From positions 1,302,001 to 1,366,000 of the forward strand of contig NZ_CP034449.1 of assembly GCF_003952425.1 (NCBI RefSeq): a DNA stretch of 64,000 bases, written 5' to 3'. Made by a program: the position numbers and the translations under genes. Shown here one piece after another: positions 1 through 9,270 of this stretch. Source of the DNA: Mesorhizobium sp. M2A.F.Ca.ET.046.03.2.1. Its GTDB lineage: Bacteria > Pseudomonadota > Alphaproteobacteria > Rhizobiales > Rhizobiaceae. A model generated the notes under the pieces. The model was not told where the DNA came from. It saw nothing but the letters and a program-made list of their open reading frames with translations, and did not search any database. Each line of letters starts with the position of its first letter. Position 1 is the first letter of the stretch.

Positions 1-2
1 AA

Positions 3-452
3 ACTGAGACAGCTGATAACCTTATCGAACTCACCGCCCATGTCATCTCAGCCTATGTTTCGAACAATCCTGTTCCCGTCAGTGAACTGCCTGGGCTTAT
101 CGGCCTGATCCACATCGCATTGAAAGCCACTGCCGGTGGTGCAGCACCAGAAAAGTCGGAACCTCTCAACCCTGCCGTACCGATCAGAAAATCGGTTACA
201 CCCGATTACATTGTCAGCCTTGAGGACGGTAAGAAGTTCAAGTCGCTTAAGCGTCACCTGGCTACCCACCATGGCCTTACGCCCGACGAATATCGCGCGA
301 AATGGGGGCTGCCGGCGGACTATCCCATGGTGGCGCCAAACTACGCTGCGGCCCGCTCGGCATTGGCCAAGACCATGGGTCTGGGCCGCAAGCCGAAGGA
401 ACCGGAAACGTCGGCACCTGCCAAGCGTGCCCGCAAGAATGGCGCAGCCTGA
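3..452 (+). CDS. MucR/Ros-family transcriptional regulator (5' end outside window)
   Basis: The reading frame is open from the window edge, so the start codon lies upstream. An in-frame ATG at 120 is internal: the preceding codons already give the conserved family N-terminus ([19 protein letters not shown]). The Ros/MucR DNA-binding core follows ([13 protein letters not shown], then [20 protein letters not shown]). These proteins bind AT-rich DNA and act on exopolysaccharide, motility and symbiosis genes. The usual first zinc-ligand cysteine before LEDGKK is serine here (IVSLED), as in the M. loti Ros homologues reported to fold without a full zinc site. About 150 residues, normal for the family. 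Assignment is secure; the target genes are unknown. Confidence 0.93.
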   Translation, partial: TETADNLIELTAHVISAYVSNNPVPVSELPGLIGLIHIALKATAGGAAPEKSEPLNPAVPIRKSVTPDYIVSLEDGKKFKSLKRHLATHHGLTPDEYRAKWGLPADYPMVAPNYAAARSALAKTMGLGRKPKEPETSAPAKRARKNGAA

Positions 453-630
453 CTGCACTTTTAACGATCGACCAAGCCGATGCGGCATGATTTCGCACCT
501 GCGAGAGATGATTTGTGCATTGCAATATCGGCGGCTATCGGTATGATCATGTTGTCGGCCATCTACTCCTCCCAGATGTGGTGCCGACGCTGAATGGGGC
601 GCACCTCCTCCCGTGTCTCATTCGAAATCG

Positions 631-670
631 AGCCCGCTGCCACCTCCTCCCGGCAGCGGGCTTTTTCTTT
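631..670 (+). terminator. Rho-independent terminator
   Basis: A perfect 11-bp inverted repeat (AGCCCGCTGCC at 631-641, GGCAGCGGGCT at 652-662) with a 10-nt loop is followed by TTTTCTTT. It lies about 180 bp after the mucR-like stop codon on the same strand and probably ends that transcript. Bases 453-630 hold no recognisable gene. Confidence 0.85.
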
Positions 671-709
671 GTCTAAGACGCGATTTCGGTCTTCGACCAA
701 CGCATGGGT

Positions 710-1294
710 CTAGCGAGCGGATGCTCCGACCCTCCGGGCCTTTCTTGCCCTGCCCGCATTGGACAAACACCTTCTGACCCTCCATCAGCGTGCTCAGTCC
801 TGAGCGGGTCAGCCCGGTGGCATGAACGAAGATATCCTTCTCACGGTTTTCAGGAGCAAGGAAGCCGAAGCCCTTTTTGCGGATTGTACCACTTTACCGT
901 GCCCTCGCTCTCCAATTGGGCACTCGTCCGGCGGCGGGCTCTCCAGCGCTACGCGTACGTAGCTGAGTTTCGCGGTCTGATTACCGACCTCCAGCACTTG
1001 AGAGACGGTGACCTCTTGGACCTTCTCCCAGTGTGGCCTTGAGACGCGTTTCTTCGGAAACACCGGGCTTCCCGGCCGCCTGCAGCACGCGGATGTGTCT
1101 CTATGCCCTCGGGCAATTTGACAAAGCCAAAACCCTCGCCGGTGCTGAACAAGATCACGTCGGCGTCGACAGCTGGTGTGGTTACGGTGGCGAACGCAGA
1201 AATAGCTTGGCTCGGAAGACCGTTCCGCAAAAGAAACCGTGTCATCGTCATAGCGATGCCGGCTTGGCTCACGACGGTGCTTATGTTTGCTCAT
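710..1294 (-). pseudogene. Two-domain cold-shock protein (CspA family), frameshifted
   Basis: The minus strand carries pieces of a rhizobial two-CSD protein in different frames. An N-terminal piece starting at 1294 reads MSKHKHRREPSRH. The first CSD piece contains GFGFVKLPEG. The second CSD begins GTVKWYNPQKG, changes frame inside the A-rich lysine codons near 868, and continues KGFGFLAPENREKDIFVHATGL to GQKVFVQCGQGKKGPE. At least three frameshifts are needed to restore the usual product of roughly 190-200 residues, so the gene is dead. The exact 3' end is uncertain because the usual RSIRLA terminus is also shifted. Confidence 0.75.
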
Positions 1295-1658
1295 GATCGT
1301 CCGAGTGGCTTGAACAGCGCACTGCGCTCCCGGCAAGATAATCTCAATCGGGCGATACGTTCATTTCAATTCACGAGTCGGCCGCTTACCCGCTGTATCG
1401 CACGGCCGACCTGTTGACACACGAGGTCGACCATCGCGGGTGAGCAAGATATGCAACGGGTCGAGCTACTGATCCGAACGCTTCCCCATATCGCACGGCA
1501 GAAGGTTCGCACTGGAGGGCGATACTCACCCTTTTCCATCGTGGCATGCCCCCGCGGCTGCTTCTCACGGGGATGCGCATCCGACATTTCGATTAAAGCG
1601 CACCGCTCCGCACGGTCCGCAGGAGGGGAGACGGGCAGCCCGTCGTTGAACCGCCCGG
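1295..1658. other. Intergenic stretch, no recognisable gene
   Basis: No frame gives a recognisable protein and no clear terminator was seen downstream of adoK. The region sits between two minus-strand units and is probably decayed sequence. Confidence 0.5.
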
Positions 1659-2651
1659 CTAGATCGACCCGGCTTGCTCGGCTTCCTGACGCAAACTCTG
1701 GCGCGGGCGAGGACCGATCTGCTGGATCACCAGCCCGGCGGCCAGCGAGCCGAGGTCGCCGCAATCCTTGAGGCTGCGCCCGGTCGTGTAGCCGTAAAGG
1801 AAGCCGGCGGCATAGTAATCGCCGGCGCCGGTCGTATCGACCAGTTCCTTGATCTTCGTCGCCTCGATGATGACGGTCTCGTCGCCGCGCACGATGACCG
1901 AGCCTTTCTCGGAACGGGTGACGGCAGCTATTTTGCAATCCTTGCGGATGGCGTCGAGCGCCTCCTCGAAGGAAGCGGTCTGGTAGAGCGACTTGATCTC
2001 GTGGCTGTTGGCAAAGACGATGTCCACGGTGCCTGAGCGCATCAGCTCGAGGAACTCGTCGCGGTAGCGGTCGACGCAGAAGGAATCCGACAGCGTCATC
2101 GACACCTCGCGGCCGGCCGCATGCGCCAGTCTTGCAGTCTGGCGGATGGCCTCCTTGGCGCGCGGCGGATCCCATAGATACCCCTCGAAATAGGTCACCC
2201 TGGCGCCGGCGGCCTTGTCTGCCTCGACATCCTCCGGGCCAAGCTCGACGCAGGCGCCGAGATAGGTGTTCATCGAACGCTCGCCGTCGGGCGTCACGAA
2301 GATCATCGAGCGCGCCGTGGGCGGCTGGCCTGTAAGCGGCCTGGTGTCGAAGGCCACGCCCTGGGCCTGGATGTCGTGCGTATAGATCTCGCCCAGCGCG
2401 TCATTCGACACCTTGCCGAAGAAGGCGGCCCGTCCGCCGAGGCTGGCGACGCCGGCGGCGGTGTTGCCGGCGCTGCCGCCGGAAGCCTCGATCGCCGGCC
2501 CCATGCGGCTGTAGAGCAGTTCGGCGCGCCTGGCGTCGATAAGGTTCATCGCGCCCTTGATGATGCCGTTGGTCTCGAGAAAAGCCTCGTCGCATTGCGC
2601 GATGATGTCGACAATGGCATTGCCGATGCAAAGCACGTCATATTCCGGCAT
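1659..2651 (-). CDS. adoK: Adenosine kinase (PfkB/ribokinase family)
   Basis: Phosphorylates adenosine to AMP, removing the adenosine released when S-adenosylhomocysteine is hydrolysed. The 330-residue product starts YDVLCIGNAIVDI, has the PfkB substrate region SGGSAGNTAAGVASLGG near residues 58-75, and the C-terminal signature DTTGAGDYYAAGFLYG with the catalytic aspartate. The ATG at 2651 is preferred over the TTG just before it; a GGAG lies upstream. It is about 100 bp downstream of metK on the same strand and fits an SAM-cycle operon with metK and the broken glyA and ArsR-type genes. It appears intact. Confidence 0.9.
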   Translation of the reverse strand: MPEYDVLCIGNAIVDIIAQCDEAFLETNGIIKGAMNLIDARRAELLYSRMGPAIEASGGSAGNTAAGVASLGGRAAFFGKVSNDALGEIYTHDIQAQGVAFDTRPLTGQPPTARSMIFVTPDGERSMNTYLGACVELGPEDVEADKAAGARVTYFEGYLWDPPRAKEAIRQTARLAHAAGREVSMTLSDSFCVDRYRDEFLELMRSGTVDIVFANSHEIKSLYQTASFEEALDAIRKDCKIAAVTRSEKGSVIVRGDETVIIEATKIKELVDTTGAGDYYAAGFLYGYTTGRSLKDCGDLGSLAAGLVIQQIGPRPRQSLRQEAEQAGSI

Positions 2652-2749
2652 CAAAATCTCCGCCCAGAACCCACCCGGCTATCTGGCATGCCGGCCGGGC
2701 CCGGGTATAGCGAGTTGAAATGGATTGCCGCATTCGCTTGAAACGGCCC

Positions 2750-3916
2750 TCACGCAGCCGCCGGTCCTGCTTCACGCAGCAATTCGTCGGCTCTGTCCGT
2801 CTTTTCCCAGGTGAACTCGGGCTCTTCACGGCCGAAGTGCCCGTATGTCGCGGTCTTGCGGTATATCGGGCGTAAGAGATCAAGCATCTTGATGATGCCT
2901 TTCGGTCGGAGATCGAAAAGCTCAAGAATAAGGCGCTCGATCTTTTTTTCCTCAATCCTTGCGGTTCCGAATGTGTTGACCATGACAGATACCGGACTGG
3001 CCACGCCGATCGCGTAAGCAAGCTGAACCTCGCAGACCTCTGCAAGGCCGCTGGCAACGATATTCTTTGCGACGTACCGCGCCGCATAGGCGGCCGAGCG
3101 GTCAACCTTGGATGGGTCCTTGCCCGAAAAGGCGCCGCCGCCGTGACGCCCCGTTCCACCGTAGGAATCGACGATGATCTTGCGTCCCGTGAGGCCGCAG
3201 TCGCCGGCAGGCCCGCCGATCACGAACCGCCCTGTTGGGTTGACCAGAAATCTGATCCCCGTCGTATCCAAGTAGGGCGGCAAGAGCGGCTTAATGATCT
3301 CCTCAATGACACCTTCGCGGACTGTTTCTTGGGAGACTGCCTCGTCATGCTGCGTCGACAGGACTATGGTATCCAGCGCCACCGGGCGGAGACCCTCGTA
3401 GCGTACGGACACTTGAGATTTCACATCCGGACGCAGCCAGCCAAGCTGTCCCGTTTTTCGGACCTCTGCCTGTCTTTTCGTCAAACGGTGAGCGAGTTGG
3501 ATCGGCAATGGCATCAATGTTTCCGTCTCGTTGCATGCGAATCCAAACATGAGGCCCTGATCCCCTGCCCCCTGCTCGAGATCCTGCCCTCGTCCTTCGT
3601 CAACTCCCTGGCTAATGTCGGGCGACTGCTCGGTGAGAGCCAGAACGACGGCGCAACGTCGACCGTCAAAGCCTATGGCATCGTCGTCATAGCCAATATC
3701 GAGTATCGTATCGCGGGCAACCTGGCTGTAATCGATCTGGGCATGGGTGGTGATCTCGCCAGCCAAAACGACCATCCCTGTCTTCACCAACGTTTCACAG
3801 GCGACGCGCGCCTTCGGGTCGGTCCGGAGAATGGCATCGAGGATGGCATCTGAGATGTTCTTGTCGGGGTGTCCCGCGCCGACGGATTCGGAAGAGAACA
3901 CGAACTGCCTGGTCAT
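2750..3916 (-). CDS. metK: S-adenosylmethionine synthetase
   Basis: Makes SAM from methionine and ATP in the cytoplasm. The 388-residue product has GHPDK near the N-terminus, [10 protein letters not shown], the P-loop-like region [20 protein letters not shown], and the C-terminal [17 protein letters not shown]. Family length is about 385-420. Relative to E. coli MetK, three residues are missing directly after GHPDK (IADQISDAVLD becomes NISDAILD); the His, Asp and Lys ligands of GHPDK remain. The gene lies between broken glyA and intact adoK on the same strand. On an island it is probably a second, symbiosis-linked copy besides a chromosomal metK (inference). Confidence 0.93.
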   Translation of the reverse strand: MTRQFVFSSESVGAGHPDKNISDAILDAILRTDPKARVACETLVKTGMVVLAGEITTHAQIDYSQVARDTILDIGYDDDAIGFDGRRCAVVLALTEQSPDISQGVDEGRGQDLEQGAGDQGLMFGFACNETETLMPLPIQLAHRLTKRQAEVRKTGQLGWLRPDVKSQVSVRYEGLRPVALDTIVLSTQHDEAVSQETVREGVIEEIIKPLLPPYLDTTGIRFLVNPTGRFVIGGPAGDCGLTGRKIIVDSYGGTGRHGGGAFSGKDPSKVDRSAAYAARYVAKNIVASGLAEVCEVQLAYAIGVASPVSVMVNTFGTARIEEKKIERLILELFDLRPKGIIKMLDLLRPIYRKTATYGHFGREEPEFTWEKTDRADELLREAGPAAA

Positions 3917-3971
3917 GTATGCCTCGCTTCAAGTGTTGGGGTTAGCTGAGGAGTTTATGGACTGGGGTGGC

Positions 3972-5160
3972 TTATCGGTCGGTGATGCCGGGGACCTCGA
4001 ACGCAGTGCAGAAGTTTGCAACCTTTCTTCGTACGCTCGCATGAACCTCCTGGTCATCGGGCTGGCGGCAGACCGAGTCGATGAAATCGGCGATTTGCGC
4101 CATCTCCGTCTCGCGCATGCCCATGGACGTCACCGCTGGTGTCCCTAAGCGAATGCCGCTTGTGAGCGCCGGATGCCGCCGGTCGCCCGGCACCATATTG
4201 CAGTTCGTAATGATGCCTGCCCTTGCCAGGCGATCGGAATACGCTTTGCCTGACAGCGGCCGGTTCCGAAGATCAACGATCAGCATGTGATTGTCAGTGC
4301 CCCCGGTGACGAGTTCATAACCTCGCTCCAGAAGCGCCTGGGCCAGAGCCATGGCGTTGTTGACGATCTGCTGACCGTAGATAGCGATCTTCCTTCTTCG
4401 ACAGAATAAAGCCTCGACGGGGCCCACGGATTGACTTACGAGACGTGCTGGTGACGACGTCGCAATGGGCCACGGGATTCGGATGCGCTCCGGCGACAAT
4501 AAGGCCGCTGATGTGCGCAATGTCGGCCACAAGATAGGCGTTCGCCTCCGCAGCGATTTCGGCCATTGCCGCGTAGTCAAAAATACGTGGATAAGCAGTT
4601 CCGCCGACCCAAATTAGCTTCGGGCGTTCCCGCTTGGCTGTCTCGCGCAATTGGTCATAGTCAATTTGCTGCGTCTTTTCGTGCAGCCTGTACGGGACTC
4701 GCTGATAATCGGTGCCGTAGAAGTTGACCGCCCAACCGTGCGTCAGATGGCCGCCTTCGGGTAAAGGCAAGCCCATGACTTTGTCACCGGGGCTCAAAAG
4801 CGCGCGATAGATAGCCTGATTGGCCGGGGAGCCGGAATATGGCTGGACGTTCGCGTGTTCACAGCCGAATAGCGCCTTCAAGCGCTCGATAGCGACGTTT
4901 TCAAGCTCATCGACGATCTCGTTTCCGGCGTAGTAGCGCGCACCGGGGTATCCCTCGGCATACTTGTTGGTGAAAATCGACCCGGTCGCTTCCAGCACCG
5001 CTGAGGAGGCAAAGTTCTCGGAGGCGATAAGTTTGAGGGTTGTCCGCTCCTGGCGCTCCTGTCTTAGAAGCAGTTCGTGAACGCGGCAATCGACCGCGGC
5101 CAGGCTAGCCCGTCTGTTGGTATCGGGCCGCGCGATGGCGCCGTCGGCGGAGTTGTCCAT
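3972..5160 (-). pseudogene. glyA: Serine hydroxymethyltransferase with internal deletion and frameshift
   Basis: The N-terminal part (start 5160) is a good GlyA through LKLIASENF, YAEGYPGARYY, and the PLP-lysine region TSTSRKSIRGPRRGFIL, where the residue before the lysine is Arg instead of His. After SKKED the frame changes near 4390 and resumes as QQIVNNAMALAQALLERG through to SGIRLGTPAVTSMGM. Roughly 35-40 residues normally containing FPGIQGGP are missing at the junction. No functional enzyme is expected. It is 36 bp downstream of the ArsR-like remnant and 55 bp upstream of metK, consistent with an ancestral SAM/one-carbon operon. Confidence 0.88.
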
Positions 5161-5196
5161 GATAGTTGCGCTCCAGTTGGTTCTACTATTCCACGA

Positions 5197-5552
5197 TCAA
5201 GCAGCAGTCCCGTTGGACAACACGTCTTGAACCGCCTCGAGCCGCTCCAGGTCCAGCTTATGACAGCCATCGTCGTGGGGGAGGAGAACGACCAAGAATT
5301 GAACCAACGCTCCGTCCTTGCCCCCTGCATTGAGATGATATGAGGACCAAGGACGTTGTCCGTTGCCGCAAAGAAATTCGGCTCTGGCCAGCAGCCGGAC
5401 ATGTCGTGCAACGCGCTCCGACGAAGATCGAGAATTTCCGCTAGCTCGAAGACAGTCAGGTCGGCATGCGCGCAAAGGCCCAGGATCCGAAGGCGATCAA
5501 GGTGTGCTGCTGTCATTAGGCGATCGACAAGCATCAACATTGGTAAGCACAA
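5197..5552 (-). pseudogene. ArsR-family regulator remnant (SahR-like)
   Basis: The N-terminal frame reads DRLRILGLCAHADLTVFELAEILD, a typical winged-helix start. A frameshift then leads to SERVARHVRLLARAEF, the recognition-helix region, and later to GALVQFLVVLLPHDDGCHKLDLERLEAVQ. In proteobacteria ArsR regulators often joined to a methyltransferase domain (SahR group) control metK and SAH-recycling genes. Position directly upstream of glyA-metK-adoK supports that origin. The methyltransferase half is absent. The subgroup assignment is inference. Confidence 0.65.
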
Positions 5553-6341
5553 CGCCTAACAATCGAACCCTGGTCCTGCTGGTTTTGTCATTTCGCGCCC
5601 TTCGCAACTGCTGTTCGGCGGCGGACAATAAAAGGACACCAGATTTCTGCCGCCACTCAAAGTTGTGGTGACACTACCACTGACATGGATTTGCGGCCGC
5701 AAAGATTCCATGAATTTCTTTGAAGGATCTGTTGCAACGTCTAAACAAGAACGCAACGAGATTGGCGAGGCGCTTGTAAGTCGGCAAGCTGGCGAAACGC
5801 TTGGCCAAAAGGTAGGCGATCGGCGCCACCTTTCACCAGGCGACGTTTTAAGCTGCATGGTGCACCTAATCCGCCATCCTTGATTTCGTGTAACAGAAGA
5901 TCGCAAGCCGTCATGCCGACGTCAGCGCCAACGAGCTTGCGAACAGAGCTCCACCGCGTCAGATCGAGCGACGCTGTTCCCTAGGCGACCGTTGGCCCAC
6001 CTCCTGGCTTCACGGTACCTATAATGCCTCAGTCGGCCTCGCGAGGTGACGGCCGCGCTGCAGGCCACGGTCCGAGCACGCGAGTGGTGTTCGGCACCCA
6101 CCAGGTGACGCAGACTGCGCCTGCTTCGAGAAGGCGCAATCGAAGCGGCTATCAACCCGATGTTCGCACCGCACTGTGTGGTGACGATGGCGGCTTTTGG
6201 AGCGCAGCACGACTGAAATGTTCCCATCCGGTTCACATTCATATGATCGAAAACGCAGGCTGGCTCAGGCGACGACATTGGCGATCTGTCCGATGCCGCT
6301 TTTTGTACGCAAGGTTTCACTCAGTCGGACATCCGACAAAT
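5553..6341. other. About 0.8 kb without a recognisable gene
   Basis: Short frames exist on both strands but none matches a family recognised here. It separates the minus-strand SAM block from the plus-strand hesB operon, and its right end carries the NifA-type promoter elements listed next. Confidence 0.5.
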
Positions 6342-6357
6342 TGTTGGATGTGAGACA
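6342..6357 (+). promoter_or_regulatory. NifA upstream activator sequence (TGT-N10-ACA)
   Basis: TGTTGGATGTGAGACA is an exact TGT-N10-ACA element. It overlaps a larger inverted repeat (ACATCC at 6330-6335, GGATGT at 6346-6351). It lies about 50 bp upstream of a -24/-12 promoter that precedes hesB, the usual architecture for NifA-activated genes. Confidence 0.72.
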
Positions 6358-6403
6358 AGGGGCCAAATCAGCAACCCCGTTGTTTTTAATCCAATTTCCT
6401 ATC

Positions 6404-6419
6404 TGGCACGTTCTGTGCA
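6404..6419 (+). promoter_or_regulatory. Sigma-54 (-24/-12) promoter for the hesB operon
   Basis: TGGCACGTTCTGTGCA keeps the invariant GG-N10-GC spacing (GG 6405-6406, GC 6417-6418) and the full TGGCACG -24 box; the -12 box is GTGCA instead of TTGCA. The first gene starts 37 bp downstream. With the NifA site upstream this indicates expression under nitrogen-fixing, low-oxygen conditions. Confidence 0.78.
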
Positions 6420-6455
6420 GCGTGGCTTGCGAACGCATAAGCAAGAAGATTGTCC

Positions 6456-6776
6456 ATGATCACGCTCACTGAAAACGCCGTCGCCGCCGTCAAGGCCGCG
6501 CTTTCCCGCGCAGACGAACCGGCAGAAGGCTTTCGCATAATGGTCGAGGCGGGCGGCTGCGCCGGCCTCAAATACCAGATGGGCCTGGAAAGCGTCTCTC
6601 GCGAGGGGGATGCCATCATGGAGGCGAACGGGGTCAAGGTGTTCATCGACTCAAGCTCCCAGCCGCATCTCGCCGGCATGACCGTTGACTTCGTGACGAA
6701 CCTGGAGTCCTCGGGCTTTGTCTTCGACAATCCCAATGCGCGGGACAAATGCGCCTGCGGCAAGTCCTTCGGCTAG
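6456..6776 (+). CDS. HesB/IscA-type iron-sulfur carrier protein
   Basis: A-type carrier that holds and passes Fe-S clusters during assembly, here probably for nitrogenase-related proteins. 106 residues, beginning MITLTENAVAAVKAAL, with the three family cysteines: GGCAGLKY near residue 35 and CACGKSFG at the C-terminus. The ATG at 6456 matches the family start; an in-frame TTG two codons earlier is less likely. It is first gene of a tight plus-strand set (hesB, nifU-like, small ORF, que remnants) behind a NifA/sigma-54 promoter. Intact. Confidence 0.92.
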   Translation: MITLTENAVAAVKAALSRADEPAEGFRIMVEAGGCAGLKYQMGLESVSREGDAIMEANGVKVFIDSSSQPHLAGMTVDFVTNLESSGFVFDNPNARDKCACGKSFG

Positions 6777-6802
6777 GCGTCAGAACGACAAGGATCGGCG
6801 CC

Positions 6803-7261
6803 GTGCGGGATGATACCGACAACGTCTACCTCATCAGTGACAAGGTCTATTTTATCAACCCCAACAATGTCGGCGCTTTGGACATCCCCAAAGCGGCCGG
6901 CAATGTCGGCGCAGTCGCCTATGGCGATGGGCTCAAATTGACGATGGCTTTCGACCGTAAGACGCAAACGATCTTCGCCGCAACGTTCCAGACCTTCGGC
7001 CGCGGCTCGGACATAACCGCTTCCTCGCCGCTTGCCGAGTTCATCGTCGGCAAGACCATCGATGAAGTCCTTCAGATCACCGATGAGCACATCGCGGATT
7101 TTCTCGGCGCCATGCCGCACACTACATACTCAGCGCTCGACCGCCTCATTCTGGAGCGCGGCTTGCGGCTGATGAGCGAGTTCTTCCGTGCTGTGAGGCA
7201 GGCTTTCGAGGAGACGCCAGGATTCTCACGCCTGGTCCTCGTCAAGGGGTCATCACCATGA
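6803..7261 (+). CDS. NifU/IscU N-domain-like protein lacking the scaffold cysteines
   Basis: The fold is recognisable from INPNNVGALD, NVGAVAYGDGLKL, TFQTFGRGSDITASSPLAEF and GKTIDEVLQITDEHIADFLG, which align with the cluster-scaffold domain of NifU. All three cluster-ligand cysteines are replaced: CGD to YGD (Tyr40), GCGS to GRGS (Arg67), and the HCSV cysteine by Tyr near residue 109. The ferredoxin-like and C-terminal NifU domains are absent. GTG at 6803 is chosen because it gives the family N-terminal length. The frame is open throughout, so it may be a repurposed protein or a slowly decaying one; scaffold activity is unlikely. Confidence 0.8.
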   Translation: MRDDTDNVYLISDKVYFINPNNVGALDIPKAAGNVGAVAYGDGLKLTMAFDRKTQTIFAATFQTFGRGSDITASSPLAEFIVGKTIDEVLQITDEHIADFLGAMPHTTYSALDRLILERGLRLMSEFFRAVRQAFEETPGFSRLVLVKGSSP

Positions 7262-7494
7262 GCGACGTGATAGCGGCATTTCTTGTGGTGATAGGCTTCG
7301 AGGAACCAGAGATCCTTCCCCACCGCTTCCACCCGCCGAAACCTGATCCCGCGTGGAGTTCGGACGTGTTGGTTTTCCGCATCGGGCCCCGACGGTGGAA
7401 CGAGCTGCAAAGCATGCGGCGGTACATTTCCCACCTTTTGCCGCGTCTCGTAAGCCGGCAGAAATGTTCCCTTGCTCGCTCCAAGGCCGCTTAA
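7258..7494 (+). CDS. Small hypothetical protein, 78 aa
   Basis: It starts at an ATGA overlap with the stop codon of the NifU-like gene, which favours coupled translation. The sequence begins MSDVIAAFLVVIGFEEPEI and is Arg/Pro-rich near the end. No family was recognised. It may be a nif-operon accessory protein; only its position supports it being real. Confidence 0.5.
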   Translation: MSDVIAAFLVVIGFEEPEILPHRFHPPKPDPAWSSDVLVFRIGPRRWNELQSMRRYISHLLPRLVSRQKCSLARSKAA

Positions 7495-7497
7495 GCA

Positions 7498-7792
7498 ATG
7501 TCATATGCGGTCAAGGAAATTTTCTACACTCTTCAAGCTGAAGGACGAAATGCCGGGCGGGCTGCCGACAGACAAGGGCTTTGTCATCGATTTCTTCGAT
7601 GTTGAGGCTGTGTTCGGACCGCTTCTGCAACGTCTCGACCATCAGTATCTGAATGAGATTGTGGGTCTCGAAAATCCGAGCGCGGAAAACATTGTAGTCT
7701 GGATCTGGAACCAAACCAAGCCGCTTATTGGCCAGATGTGCTCGGTAACGGTCTATGAGACGCCGCTGTGCTGGGTTGAATACGAGGGTTGA
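7498..7792 (+). pseudogene. Deletion chimera: 5' end of queE joined to 3' half of queD
   Basis: From ATG 7498 the frame reads MSYAVKEIFYTLQAEG, the start of QueE (7-carboxy-7-deazaguanine synthase, radical SAM). After about 21 residues homology passes to another frame: TDKGFVIDF, then RLDHQYLNEIVGLENPSAEN and VVWIWNQTK, the second half of QueD (6-carboxytetrahydropterin synthase). The QueE radical-SAM cysteines and the QueD N-terminal zinc histidines are lost, so neither enzyme works. A deletion between adjacent queE and queD, with frame change near 7560, explains it. Confidence 0.8.
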
Positions 7793-7796
7793 CCTG

Positions 7797-8518
7797 ATGC
7801 AACGAGATTCGGGAACCGCACTCGTCCTATTCTCCGGCGGGCAGGATTCGACAACCTGGGCGCTGGAGAACTTCGAGCGCGTCGAGACAATCGGCTTCGC
7901 CTATGGGCAGCAGCACCGGATCGAGCTCGATGTGCGGCCATACCTGCTCGGGCGCATTCGAAAAGACTTTCCGGCCTGGGGTGGACGACTAGGCGAGGAC
8001 CACATGATTGACATGACCGTGCTCGGCCAAATCAGTGATACCGCGCTCACGCGCGACGCCGAGTTCGCAGTGAACGCGAACGGTCTAGCAAATACCTTCG
8101 TGCCTGGCCGCAACCTTCTGTTCCTCAGCTTTGCGGCCGCGATAGCTTACCGGATCGGCGCCAAAACACCTCGTGATCGGCGTGTCCGAGATATCATTTC
8201 GGCTACCCGGATTGTCGAGATGACGCAGTTAAAGCGATGCAACTTCCCCTGAACCTTGGAATGGAGACGCGTTTCGTCATTCACACACCCCTCATGCGGC
8301 TGGACAAGGCGCAGACCTGGGCGCTGGCGGATTGGCTGGGTGGCGAGCCGCTGGTGAAGCTCATCTGCGAAGAAAGTCACGCCTGTTATAGCGGAGACCG
8401 CGAGCATCGACATGGCTGGGGTTTCGGTTGCGGGACCTGCTTCGAGTGTAATCTTCGCGCAGCAGGATGGGAGCATTCCGATCCCGCAAAGAGGCACCCT
8501 TGGCCTCCGGTGAATTGA
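7797..8518 (+). pseudogene. queC: 7-cyano-7-deazaguanine (preQ0) synthase, frameshifted
   Basis: The N-terminal half has the PP-loop [15 protein letters not shown] and the region [16 protein letters not shown]. After IGAK the frame is broken twice between about 8165 and 8205; restored pieces are HLVIGVSE and then [21 protein letters not shown]. The C-terminal part keeps the zinc motif region [15 protein letters not shown]. QueC makes preQ0 for queuosine; queC is reported to matter for the S. meliloti symbiosis. Two frameshifts make this copy nonfunctional as read. Confidence 0.85.
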
Positions 8519-9270
8519 CGTGAGCGCCCGGATCCAGGCCGACGGTGGCAATCTGTTCCGTAGATCGTTTCCTTCTCTTGTGGTGTTCAGCACGACCAGG
8601 TACGCGCCTACGATGCCGTTTCGAAGGGGCTGTTCCATACCATCGACCTTGATGATCTTCGCCGTTCCCGTGGTGCGTTGGCAGCAAACATGGCGAGCAG
8701 GCTGCCGTTGTTATGCTTGATCCCGGTCGGACTGAGCGTGGAGCGTACTGCCGAGAAAAAGGAGGTTGTGGTTTCGGCGAGAGGCGGTTGATGCCGCAGT
8801 CTGCCCTTATGTAGAGATCGTCCATGCACGTCCATAACAAGCATGGCCGCACCCATCGGCATCATTGAAGCGACGAATGACGACCTCATCGGCAATCGAT
8901 GCCGGCGCCTGCGTAAGCCGACGCGGCGCAGGCGCCTGCGGCGAAGCGATGTGCGGGTATCCCTCCCTGGCCTACCTCGGCCCAATCAAAGGATTCCTGA
9001 TACCCGTCAATCGCGCCCTGCAAATGCGGCCAGTAGAGCACCTTGGCGGTGCTACACCGGTAATAAACCAGTTTTGCTTTGAGAAGGTGCCTCTCTTGCT
9101 TGCCCGCAGCGAATATCTCCGGCAAAAATTGGCTGCAGCGCGTCGCGCTCAGCGCTGGCTGGGCGGAGCTGGTCCGGGTTGCGAAGCCCAGCGAGCGCGG
9201 ATCGTCTTGGACGATGTGGTGATCAGCCGCGGTTCTTGAAGCGCCAGGATTCATGTCCGATTTCGATAAT
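8519..9270. other. Unassigned stretch between queC and IS256 remnant
   Basis: No protein family was recognised on either strand. A strong inverted repeat occurs at 8904-8936 (GGCGCCTGCG and CGCAGGCGCC arms, 13-nt loop) without a T-tract. The segment is probably decayed sequence. Confidence 0.45.
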
